From the NCBI GenBank assembly GCA_027972325.1, contig JAPMOS010000013.1, forward strand, positions 392,501 through 456,500: a stretch of 64,000 bases of DNA, given 5' to 3'. This document shows, in pieces, positions 22,401 through 32,646 of the stretch (positions are counted from its first letter, which is position 1; each line of letters starts with the position of its first letter). The position numbers were made by a program, and so were the translations under genes. The DNA is from Paratrimastix pyriformis. Lineage: Eukaryota > Preaxostyla > Paratrimastigidae. The notes below the pieces were generated by a model. It saw only the letters and a list, made by a program, of their open reading frames with translations, searched no databases and had not been told where the DNA came from.

Positions 22401-25400
22401 GGCCAGCTGCTCGATGATCGGGTTGGGGGCCGACGGGGGGGCCGCCGCCGCCGCTGGGAAGACTGTCGCCCCGACAGCCCCATCGGGCCCCTCGGGGCCG
22501 GCCGTCTTCCAGAGGCGCCGGGCCACGTTGCGGGTGAGGTCGTACGCGCGGCGTGTAATCTGGGTCAGCGCCCCGGCACCCGGGGTGGGCGAGTCGGGCG
22601 GTGAGGCCGCCGCGGCCGAGGCAGGCATGCCTGCTGACTCCTCGGCCGGCGGGGTGGCGGGTAGGGCGTGGGGCAAGGCCGGGCCGGCCGGGACGGGGCC
22701 CGCAACCCAGGCGAAGACGGCCGTGGCCGGGTTGACGGAGGCCATGGCCGTGGTCATGTGCAGCTGGGGGAAGGGGTGCAGGCACCGCCGGATGGAGCGG
22801 CACGGGGCGGTGCACAGCTCCAGGATGCGCTCCAGCAGGGGCCGCGTCCAGTAGAGCGGCACCCCGCCAGCAGGCGGGCCAACGCCCGCAGGTCAATCTG
22901 GTGACACACGTCATCCCCGCCCCCACGCCCGACAAGACCCACAGCGATGCCCTCGGTGATGGGGTGCATATGCCGCGCGCGCGCTCTGCGATCCTCTGGT
23001 ACCCGTGTCATCTATGCTGCAATCCCTCGCTCCCTCCCGCGCTCCCCCCCCACGCTCCCCCCCCACGCTCCCTCGCTCCCTCCCTCGCTCCCTCCCACGC
23101 TCCCTCCCTCGCTCCCTCCCACGCTCCCCCCGTCATGCCGCCCACGGCGCAGCCCTGCGGACCAGACGCTCGACCTCGCGCTTGCAGGCCTCGCACTCGG
23201 TGGTGAGGTCGCCCAGGGCCGAGAGGGCGGTGGTGCAGAGCTCGCCCAGCCGCTCGAGGTCGTCGTCCTCCTCCATGTCCAGCAGCCCGCCCACCCCCGC
23301 CGAGGGTCGCGTCCCGGACGACCCGCTCGAGATGGTCCGCTGCAAGGCCACTGCGCTGGCGCTGCCGCCCCCGAGGGCCCCGCTGCTCGTGCCGGGGCCG
23401 GGGGCCGACCCGCCCGAGGTGGCTGGGGGCGCCATGGGGGTCCGGCCGCCGGCGGGGGTGCCGGGGCCGCTGCCCACCCGGCGGGCGGCGTCGGTCAGGA
23501 TTCCCAGCAGGAAACCCGCGGCCCCCGCGGCGCAGAGGTCCCGCCGGAGGGCCTGCCCGGCGGGGGTGGAGGGGTCCTCGTGGGAGAGCAGCCGCGAGAG
23601 GACCGTCACCACCGTCAGCCACTCGCACTCCGAGGCCCACAGCCGCTCGGGCCCGCCGGGGCCCAGCGTCGGGCCCCCAGGCAGCCCCAAGATCAGCTGG
23701 CGGGCGGGCGGGCGGGCGGACAGACGGAATTTGGTCGGGGAGAAGAAGAACGAGCGGGGGCGGCGGCTCTCGTGCTGGCGACCAGAGGCGGAGCTGGGGA
23801 GGTGGCGGACCTCGAAGGGGGCCACGTTGTCGAGGGCCCCCGGGTCGGCGTAGCGGAGGGCGAGGGCCTCGATGAGGACGGCCAGGCTCATCTCCCGCAC
23901 GGCGCCCGTCAGGGCGGCCGAGGCCCAGCCCCGGGCAGCCCGGACACCCCGTACAGCAGCCCCTCGAAGCAGGGGCCTCCATCAGCGTCCGGCCCTCGTC
24001 GTTGCAGCCTGGGGCGACCGCCAAGCAGTAATCACGCGATGGAGCGAGGGCGATGGTGGGCGGAGGCCGACGTGCGACGGTAAGGGTGTGTGTGTGTGTG
24101 TGGGGGCGGACCCTTGAGGGCCATGCCGAGGGCCAGCAGCAGCACCATCATCCGCGTGGTCAGCTCGCCCGTCCGCTCGTCCGGGTCGCACTCGGGCTCG
24201 TCGGGCGGCCCGCCTCCGCCGCCCCCGGGGGTCTCGTCGGGCAGGACGAGCAGCCCCAGGCTGCGCTCCGACTGGGGGGTCAGCCTGAGCAGGTCGCACG
24301 GGGGCCGCATGACCCGGCGCCGGGCCAGCTGTTGCAGCTGGCGCACAAGGTGCGGCACCAGGCTCCGGAAGAGGTTGTGCGCCGGGGGCCGCTCCGGGTC
24401 GGGGGACAGCCCGCAGAACTGGCACAGGAAGGGGTCCCGCGAGAGCCGCACCAGGGCCGAGGCCACCCAGGCCATGGCATCGTCCCCTTGCCCCGGCCCG
24501 CCCGCCCCGTCTGCTTCTGGTCTGGGGGCGTGGGCTGGCGCTTGCTGGGGGTGAGCCGGGCCGAGGCCCTCCGAGCCCGTGAAAGCGGCCGGGTAGAGGG
24601 CCGGGGGGCCTCGGGCGAGCAGGTCCGAGATGAGCTCCGAGAGGGCCCGCACCAGGAGGGGCATCACCTCGGGGTGGACGGCGGGCCGGTCCCCCGAAGA
24701 CGAGAGCCCGAGGCCCGGGGGCGGGCCCTGTGATGGCGAAACCGGGGTGCGGGCCGGCGGGCAGGAGCACGAGAGCGGCCCCCAGGGGTGGCCCGTCTCC
24801 GTGAGCCGGTCCTCGGTCGGGGCAGACCCACAGCGGGCGGCCGCTTCCCGCCGCCCGCCGCCACTGGTTGCTGTCAGCAAGCCCTCACCATCCTCCGCGG
24901 GGGCCCCGGGCCGCCCTCCGTCCGCATCCCCGGCCTGAGCGGCCTCGGCCTCGGCGCCGCCGGCCCCCCCGGAGGCCGCGGGGCCGCCGTCCTGCTGGTC
25001 ACGGGGCGGCAGCGGGAGGAAGTCGGGCTCGCCCTCGGGCTGCGAGTCCAGGTCGGGGTAGAGGGCCCGCTGCTCGGGCCGGATGAGGGGGCCCAGCCGC
25101 AGGGGCCCACAGGCCAGCACAGGGATGGGCTGGGTGCAGTCGCCGCCGGGGGGCGTGGCGGGTGAGGCGGCGGCGGGGGCGCCGGCGGGGTGGTGAGCCT
25201 CAAGGACGATGGCCGCCAGCCGGAGGAGGATGGCCTGGTTGGCGTTGACGAAGAGCACCGCCAGGTACTCGAGCAGCAGCACGGCCTCCTCCAGGAAGAC
25301 CCGCTCCTCGGCCTGCAGGGCGGCCTGCACAACCCCGGCGGCCCCCACCGGCCGGCATGGTTGAGCACCGCGGGGGGGAGAAGGAGGCCACGGACCTGGT

Positions 25401-28051
25401 GGGGGACCCGGAGGCAGGCGAAGAGCACCTCCAGCCCGCCCACGTTGGCCAGGGCGCATGCGTGGGCGGGCCCCAGCGAGACGATGGTCTGCAGGGCCCC
25501 CAGGGCCTGGGCCCGCAGGTGGGGGCCGTAGGGCACATCGGGGTGGCCGGCCGCCCAGAGCAGGGCCCGGCACAGCAGCACCAGCACCGGACCGTGGGCC
25601 GGCCCCGAGGGCGGGACGGCCATCTGGGTCAGGCCCTCGATGACACTCTGCAGGCCCGCCCCATGCAAGCGAGCCCAGCCCAGCCCAGCCCAGCCCCGTG
25701 GCAGCAGCCCCGGAAAAAACAAACGCGACAGTGAACGAGCCGCCCGATGGTTTGGCGGTGGGCGGGAAGAACGGAGGGGAGGGAGGGAAGAACGGAGGGG
25801 AGGGAGGGAAGAACGGAGGAGGGAGGAAGAGCGGAGGGGAGGGAGGGAGGGCCGGAGGGTGGGAGGGAAGAACGGAGGGAGGGAGGGAAGAACGGAGGGA
25901 GGGAGGAAGAACGGAGGGTGGGAGGGAAGAACGGAGGGTGGGAGGGAAGAACGGAGGGTGGGAGGAAGAACGGAGGGGAGGAGGGAGGGCCGGAGGGAGG
26001 GAGGAAGAACGGAGGGAGGGCGGGAAGAACGGAGGGGGAGGGAGGGAGGGCCGGAGGAGGACCGGACATCGATGAGAGCGAGGGCCTCGAGGGGCGGCAG
26101 GCCCGGGTCGATCCGCAGCCAGCCCAGGATGACCTCCTCCCTGCATCGGATCAGGAAGCCGATGAGCTCGTCGCGGATGGGGGGGGGGGGGGGGGGGGGG
26201 GGGGGGAGGAGGAGGGAGGGAAGGGAGGGAGGGAAGGGAAGGGAAGGGGGGGGAGGAGGTGGTGGTGGTGGTCGGGGGGGCGGACCCCTCGAGGGCCCCC
26301 ATCTGGTCGAGGGCCTCCCGGCCACAGGCGGCGACCGTCTCGGCCAAGATCTTCGCAGCCACAACTTTCAGCGCCGTTCGGGCATCGCCCCGCGGCCCGG
26401 TGGTGGTGGTGGGTGGGATGCCCGGGGGCGGCGGTGAGGCGGAGGGCGGCGGCGCGGGAGAGGGAGCGGTGGAGGGGGATGGGGAGGGGGAGGGCGCGGG
26501 GGGAGGGGGAGGCACCGCCAGGACCGACGCGGGGGGCGTTGCTGCCCACGCGTCCGGCTGGGCGATCAAAGCGGGCAGGGTGCGGAAGAGGAAGGCCAGC
26601 AGGCCCTGGTCCAGCAGCCATTTCTGGGAGGCAGGGCAGGGGACGTCATGGCAGGGCAGGGCAGACGCCACATCCCGCCGGCCACCAGAAGATGTGAGCG
26701 CTGAGGGAAAGGCTGGGTGTCCTGGGGCGTCCCGATCGCGCACCCCCGGGGACCTGGATCGTCGGGCACTCGGCCGGCTCTGGCGCCCCGGCTGGGTTGG
26801 GCTGGGGGGCTGGGGGCAACAGGGCCGCGCAGAAGGCCATCAGGGCCGCGTGGCTGGGCGGGAAGGCAGGCCCCGAGGCAGACGCCGACGAATCGTGCGC
26901 CTCGGCTGAAGTGTGGTGTGCGTTGGTGGAGGGAGGGGGTCATCTGGGCACGTGGCGGAGGAAGAGGAGCGGGCGCGGGAGGGGCGCAGGAGACGGACGG
27001 CCGGCATCGGGGGGCGTCCCGGGGAAGAGCGACGCCAGGTCCGCGAAGAGACGGGTCCCCTCGAGGCTGAGCGCCTGCCAGGTGTCTTGCAGCTTGGCTG
27101 CATCGCCGCCACCGCCGCCACCGCCACCGCCACCGCCACCGCCACCGCCGCCACCGCCACCGCCGACCACGATATGGGATAGAACCGATCAATCATCGAC
27201 CTGGCCATCGTGCGACGGCAGTACGAGGGCGCCACGGACCCGAGAAGGCGTTCCAGGCCGACTTCTGGGGGATGGCAGCCCCGTGGCAGGCGGCCGGGTT
27301 CTCGGCGACGCAGCGCAGGACCAGGGCCAGGGCCAGGTGGGCCAGGGCCTGGGTCGGGGTCGTCGCCACAAGGGAAAACAGCTTGCGGAACCCGCCCAGG
27401 CGCGCTGCGGAGGTGGGTACGCGAACGTGTGAGATGCCGCGCGAGGGAGAGGAGGATGGGGTCGCCGTCCCCCCAGCTCGGGGCAGGAGGGGCAGGCCAA
27501 CCGAAGAGGGTCATGTTGGTGGGGCGGAGGGCCTGCGCCAGGAGGTGCATCAGGTCCTCCCGAGCAGCGGGATCGGGCGGAATCACTCCAAGCAGGCAGG
27601 CCAACTTGGGCATGAGGTCTGGGCTCGCCTCGATCTGAGCGGCGTATTTAGGCTCCTGGAAGAGATGCCGTTCAAGCCGAGAAAGTCGGACAGATGCGGA
27701 CCTGTATGAGGATCCGCAAAACAGGGAGCGTTTTTTGATAAATGACTGTGACGGCTTGAGGCGCCACGGGGGCAGGCGCGAGCCGGGCGGCGGGTTGCGC
27801 ATCGGTCAACAGATCGAGTAAAGCCGTGAATAAGAGCGGGCCGTCTCCGAAAAGCCGGTCGGACTAAACCTGCCGTGTAGTAGAGGTTCCGAACGGCCAG
27901 GAAGCCAGACCTCGCTTGTCGCAGTAAAAGCATCACAAAAAAAGGTTAACGCGGGGAGGGAAGGGTGCTCGCTATAGAGAGTCCATAAAGAAGCGAGCTT
28001 TTTCGAAGTCGCAAAAGGATTCCACTTCGATCGAACGAGTTGTTGCATCAA
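13439..28051 (-). CDS. Giant ARM / ConA-like protein resembling the N-terminal half of BEACH-family proteins
   Basis: Start ATG at 28051 (MQQLVRSKWNPFATSKKLAS). A 47-nt intron (GTCTGG...TTTAG) leads to SDRLFGDGPLLFTALLDLL, then the GC-rich exons. Many helical, Leu-rich armadillo-like segments run from about 27.7 to 21 kb. A ConA-like lectin module follows: PKVGYSMACWIRVLPLAAHS (about 20.4 kb), FGGFHHVALAHSRAEFTVYV (about 19.68 kb) and GHCFSGIVGPVCLW (about 19.28 kb). More ARM/DUF4704-like helices run to 13.8 kb. A 45-nt phase-0 intron (GTCTGTTGGTCG...GTCTTAG) joins RRQIEA to NQARRQKGFTPF, and the frame ends FYDFFSE with TGA at 13439. ARM, ConA-like, ARM is the order in neurobeachin/WDFY3/LvsA, scaffolds for trafficking and autophagy, but no PH, BEACH or WD40 follows. 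That it is one gene is inferred from the continuous exon pattern. Confidence 0.65.
17526..17849 (-). repeat. 7-bp minisatellite (GGGCACA), about 45 units
   Basis: Plus-strand GGGCACA units with interspersed 9-bp GGGCACACA variants, in an intron of the giant ARM/ConA gene. Pyrimidine-rich in the transcript. Confidence 0.95.
23037..23130 (-). repeat. CTCCCTCCCTCG/CACGCTCC low-complexity tract
   Basis: Imperfect 12 to 16-bp units of CGCTCCCTCC on the plus strand in an intron of the giant gene. Unusually, here the pyrimidines are on the antisense strand. Confidence 0.7.
25765..26065 (-). repeat. Imperfect 16 to 21-bp repeat (GGAGGGAAGAACGGAG)
   Basis: Around 18 degenerate units, purine-rich on the plus strand and so pyrimidine-rich (CTCCGTTCTTCCCTCC) in the transcript, within an intron of the giant gene. 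Confidence 0.85.
26179..26206 (-). repeat. Poly-C run (sense) in giant-gene intron
   Basis: About 28 G on the plus strand, followed by GGA-rich and GGT-rich tracts, in one intron. Confidence 0.9.
27113..27166 (-). repeat. CCACCG hexamer run
   Basis: (CCGCCA/CCACCG)n on the plus strand within an intron of the giant gene. Confidence 0.85.
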
Positions 28052-28127
28052 TCAAAATGCATTTTGACGAAGAAGAGCCTGTACTTCCCCGGTTCATCAC
28101 ACTCGGTCGAGCTCTCGAAAGTCTTGT
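28052..28127. promoter_or_regulatory. 76-bp divergent intergenic region
   Basis: Separates the start codon of the giant ARM/ConA gene (-) from that of dynamin (+), so it must contain or overlap both promoters and 5' UTRs. No TATA box is visible. Confidence 0.5.
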
Positions 28128-31123
28128 ATGGAACGGCCCGAGAAAAAAGCCCCGGAACGTGAGAAGACTGCCTTTGAACGGGCTACGGAAGTTGCACCAA
28201 AGAAATCCAAGAGCAAGCCCGCAGCAGCAGCAGCACCTCCACCCCCCGCCGCCGATAAGTCCCCGGACGAGCCCGAGGAGGAGGAGGAGGAGGAGGAGGA
28301 GGGTTTGTTCCCAAACTTCTCGGGTTTTTTTATTTTTATTTTTTTAATTCCCCGGAAACAGAGGAGGAGGAGGCTGAAGAGGCTCAAGGCATGAGCAAGT
28401 TGATTGGCATCGTTAACAAGCTTCAAGACGCCTTCAGCAAGGCGGGTATCCCTTCACTGGATTTGCCTCAAATCGCTGTTGTTGGCTGCCAGTCTGCCGG
28501 TAAATCATCCGTGCTTGAGAATGTTGTAGGCCGCGATTTCCTCCCCCGGTCTGTCGGGCGCCCATTTTTGCACCCACCAACGCCCTCTTTTTTGCAGTGG
28601 TTCTGGCATTGTTACCCGTCGTCCTCTTGTGTTGCAGCTGATTCACAACGCGGATTCGTACGAGGAGTACGGCGTCTTCCTGCACAACACGGCCAAGAAG
28701 TTCTACGACTTCAACGAGATCTGCAAGGAGATCGAGCACGACACGGAGCGCATCTGCGGCAGCAAACTCGGCATCAGCCCCGCGCCCATCAACCTGAAGG
28801 TTTTCAGCCCCAACGGTCCGCGCCGCGTTCCCCTGAAAATCGGTCGCCTTCTCATCTCCTCACCTCGCCCCGCCCCGCTTGTCTGCTGGGCGCAGTTGTG
28901 GACCTGACCCTGATCGATCTGCCCGGCCTGACCAAGATCGCCGTCGGCGACCAGCCCAAGGATATCGACAAGCAGATCAAGGACATGGTGCTGCGGTACA
29001 TCGAGAACCCCTCGTGCATCATCCTTGCTGTCCGTGCCCCTCTCCTCCCCCCCTCCCCCCCCCCCCCCCCCCCGCGGGTTTTGCATGGTGGTGGTGTCTG
29101 GTGGGTGTGACGCTCCCCGGTGGGTGGGGTGGGGTGGGGAGGGGGGTGGGGAAGCCTGCCGGTGCCGCCTGGGCGCATGTCATCATCCGCTCCCGAGCAG
29201 CAGGGCTTTTCCATGTCCGGGGCCTCCTTTGCTGACTTCCCTTTGCCCTGCTCGGCCCGGGGGTGGCCAGGTGACGCCGGCCAACATGGATCTGGCAAAC
29301 TCGGACTCGCTTCGCGTCGCCCTCGAGGTCGACCCCCAAGGCAAGCGCACCGTCGGTGTGGTCCGTTCGCCTCTCCTCCATGCCTCCTCCTTGCCTACTA
29401 CCCGCCCGCCCGCCCGCCGGCCCCGCCCGCCGGCCCCGCCCGCCCGCCCGCCTGCCCGCCCCATCGGGGCCGCATCCACCTCACCAACTCCCATCTTCTC
29501 CCGACGGCCGGCCGGTCGATAGCTGACCAAGCTCGACCTGATGGACAAGGGCACGGACGCGATGGACATCCTCGAGGGGCGCGTCGTCCCCATGCGGTTC
29601 ATCGGGGTGGTCAACCGGTCCCAGAAGGACATTGACGGCAAGGTCGACATCCACGCCGCCCTGGCCGCCGAGCAGGAGTACTTCCGCTCGCACCCCGTCT
29701 ACAGCAAGGTGGCCCACGTCATGGGTCCGCCACTGCTCCGCCCCGCAAGACCCACCCGCCTGCAGCCTCCCTCCCTCCTCACCCCTCACCACATGTCTGT
29801 CTGTCTCTCCCCGACCACGCACCCGGGCGCAGGTACGCCGTACCTGGCGAAGACCCTGAACAAGGCCCTGATCAACCACATCCGCTCGTGCCTGCCCGAG
29901 ATCCGGCGCAACCTGGAGAAGCGCCTGGCCGACGCCGAGCGGGAGCTGGCGGCCCTCGGGGGCGACGACACGGACAACCGCCGCAAGCAGGTGGCCTTCG
30001 GGGCCCTGTCGGCCTTCTCGCGCAGCTTCAGCAACCTGATCGACGGGGCCCCGACCGACTACGAGGAGATCAAGGAGTCCAAGCTGGGCCAGGAGCTCAT
30101 CGGGGGCGCCCGGATCAAGTCCCACTTCAACCGGACCCTCGTCATGGACGTCGAGCAGCTCGAGATCGACTCCCAGCTCACCGACGAGAGTCCGCCACCC
30201 CCGCCCGCCATCACCCCCGCCCGCCATCATCCCCGCCCCCCGCCCGCCATCATCCCTGCCATCAGCATACCTGCCATCAGCATCCCTGCCACCAGCATCC
30301 CTGCCACCAGCATCCCTGCCATCATCCCGCCCGTCCTCACTCGCCCCCTCCGTTCCCATCTCGCTTCTGGCTCCCCTCTGCATCGCGCCCCGCCCCGCAG
30401 CCATCCAGCGGTTCATCCAGAACGCCACGGGTGCCAAGTCGCTGATGAGCATCCCCGAGGAGGCATTCATGTGGGCCATCAAGGTCCCGCCCGCCTGCCG
30501 CCCCCCGCCCACCGCCCTTCCCTGAACCTTGGTGTCGCCCTCGCGCCCCTGCTCTTTCGGTTTGACCCTGACCCCCGGCCTCGCACCCCCCACCCACACC
30601 CGCGCATGCGCACGGACAGCTGGGGCTGGGCCAGCTGATGACCCCCATGCTGAAGTGCGTCAGCGACGTGTACGACGAGCTGGTGGCGATCGTGACCCAG
30701 ACCACCCAGAAGGTGGCCGAGTTCCAGCAGTTCCCCGCCCTCAAGGACCGCATCGTCGAGGCGGCCACGGGCCTCGTGCACCGCTTCGTGCCCAACACCG
30801 AGAAGCTCGTCACCCAGCTGGTAGAGATGGAGCTGGCCTACATCAACCTCGGTCCGCCAGCCCCGCCCTGCCCACCCACCGCCCTGCCCACTCCCTGTCC
30901 GCTGGTCCGCGGGCTCACTGTTCCCCCCCCCCCCCCCCCCCCCCCCCCTGCCGCTGACCGCCCGGCCCGCACGCAGAGAACCCCGCCGTGCAGGTGAAGG
31001 AGATCAAGAAGTCCGAGGTCCGTCCGGCTTCGCCCCGCCCCGCCCGCCCCGCCCCGCCTCGCCTCGCCCCGCCTCGCCCCGCCTCGCCCCGCCTCGCCCC
31101 GCCTCGCCCCACAGCCCGCCTCC

Positions 31124-31164
<41 letters not shown>

Positions 31165-31768
31165 ATGCTTGGTGGCGGTGGCTCACAATGGGCCCTGGTG
31201 TGGGCCTGGCCGGGGGGTGTAGCGACACGAGATGCTGGAGGGCTTCCTGGTGAAGAAGGGCGGCGACAAGTGGAACATGCAGCGCATCACCAAGGAGGCC
31301 CGCTGGCAGCGGCGCTGGTTCGTGCTCAAGTCGAAGACCCTGTTCTACTTCGCCGACCCCGAGAGCACCAAGCCGCTGGGCCTGCTGCCCCTCGAGGGCT
31401 GCGTCGTCCAGCTGGGCAGCGAGTACAAGCTCACCGATGAGGAGCGCGCCGCCCAGGCCGCCGAGAAGGAGCGCATGAAGGCCCGCCGCCCCCACGCCCC
31501 ACGCCCCACCCTCTTCACGATCGGCTGGGCCTTTCTTTTGCTGGGCAGGCGGCGCTGGAGGCCCGGGGCAAGGAGGTTCCCGAGGACGAGACCGACTGGA
31601 CGGACCCCGAGAACCTCGAGTTCCGGCTCATCCACAAGTCGGGCCGGGTCATCCTGCACAACCGCAACGATCTCGTGGTCCGGGCCGAGAACAAGCAGGA
31701 GCTCGACATGTGGGTCGAGGCCTTCCGGCGCGCCTGCGGGATGACCGTCGGCGACGACGTCCGTTCGC

Positions 31769-31812
<44 letters not shown>

Positions 31813-32325
31813 CTCGTGGGCCCTCTTGCCCAGTCTGCGTCCATCGCGAGAGAAGGGGGAGTGGGGCTCTGCCTCATCTTCTTCCTTCCCCCCGGCCGCC
31901 TGCAGTCGGACACGAAGCGCTCGGACGTTGCCATCATCCGGGAGGTTGTGCTGTCCTACTTCCGGACGGTGCGCATGTCGCTGTACGACTCGGTGCCCAA
32001 GTCGATCATGTATGCGCTGGTCAACCCCACCAAGAAGCTCATGGAGAAGGAGCTCATGGTCCGCGTCTACGACGAGAGCCTCCTCGGTCCGTCCCGCCGC
32101 CCCCCGGCTGCCCTCGCGCCCCCGGCCCTCCCCGCGCGGCGGCCTCCTCCCCCATCCCCTCCAAGCGTCACTCATCCCGGGTGATGGTGGTGGGGTGATG
32201 CAGACACGATCATGGCGGAGGACCCGCAGATCCACGAGCACCGGATGCACCTGAAGCGGATGGTGGCCCTCCTCAGAGAGGTGCGCCTCATCCTGCAGGA
32301 GGTCTCCGAGGGCAAGGGCATGTAA
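28128..32325 (+). CDS. Dynamin (GTPase, middle domain, PH domain, GED)
   Basis: ATG at 28128 gives a Lys/Ala/Pro then polyGlu N-terminal extension. A 59-nt intron (28303-28361) joins it in frame to [15 protein letters not shown], where dynamins usually start. The next intron is 28549-28597 (GTCTGTCGGG...TTTTGCAG). GTPase motifs are all present: P-loop [10 protein letters not shown], switch-I Thr in [22 protein letters not shown] and VNRSQKD. The middle/stalk follows (29833-30880), then a PH domain (31232-31758, [11 protein letters not shown] ... WVEAFRRA), then the GED (31905-32325, [14 protein letters not shown] ... [14 protein letters not shown]), with TAA at 32323. No proline-rich tail. 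The architecture is that of classical membrane-scission dynamins acting in endocytosis. Most introns start GTCCGY: 28816, 29361, 29725, 30190, 30852, 31018, 31759, 32087. Confidence 0.93.
29059..29074 (+). repeat. Poly-C run in dynamin intron
   Basis: About 16 C on the transcript strand in the intron after the IILAV exon. Confidence 0.7.
30925..30948 (+). repeat. Poly-C run in dynamin intron
   Basis: About 24 C shortly before the acceptor CACGCAG at about 30976. Confidence 0.85.
31127..31163 (+). repeat. Poly-C run in dynamin intron
   Basis: About 37 C in the intron before the PH-domain exon, preceded by CGCCTCGCCC repeats (31033-31100). Confidence 0.9.
31776..31812 (+). repeat. Poly-C run in dynamin intron
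   Basis: About 36 C in the intron between the PH and GED exons. Confidence 0.9.
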
Positions 32326-32646
32326 GCAGAGCGGCCTCCCCTAGTGGCTCTTTGGATTGCTGTATCAGTATCATCGGTGGTGTGTTTTTGTGCGGGCGGG
32401 TGCCAACTCGCGTGGGATTGGGTTCCTCCCCCCGGATGAGGTGGTTTTGTATGCTGCTTCGTCTTGTTTCCCTCCTCTCCTCTCTCTGGCGAATAACTGC
32501 CCTTTCTTTCGGGGGGGATCCAAAAAAAGAAGCCGAGCGCCTCGCTGATAACAGGGCGGGTCTGAGTGCCGGACGAGGCGGCTCAAACCCGGCGTCGTGT
32601 GCGCTGTTCCTGTATATTTGGACCTGTCCCGAATCGATGAGTTCTT
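32326..32646. other. Intergenic spacer between dynamin and lipase copy 2
   Basis: Head-to-tail spacer of 321 bp, clearly less GC-rich than the genes on either side, with T-runs. It should hold the dynamin 3' UTR and the lipase promoter. No recognisable gene or motif. Confidence 0.5.

Noticed and set aside
18703-22935. A 1,410-codon minus-strand open frame
   Set aside because: High GC suppresses stops. Different pieces of this frame are exon, intron and wrong-frame sequence of the giant ARM/ConA gene, so it is not a single protein.
32560-32620. Second tRNA-like segment near CTCAAACCCGG
   Set aside because: The T-arm-like bases are present but no anticodon or acceptor stem can be drawn.
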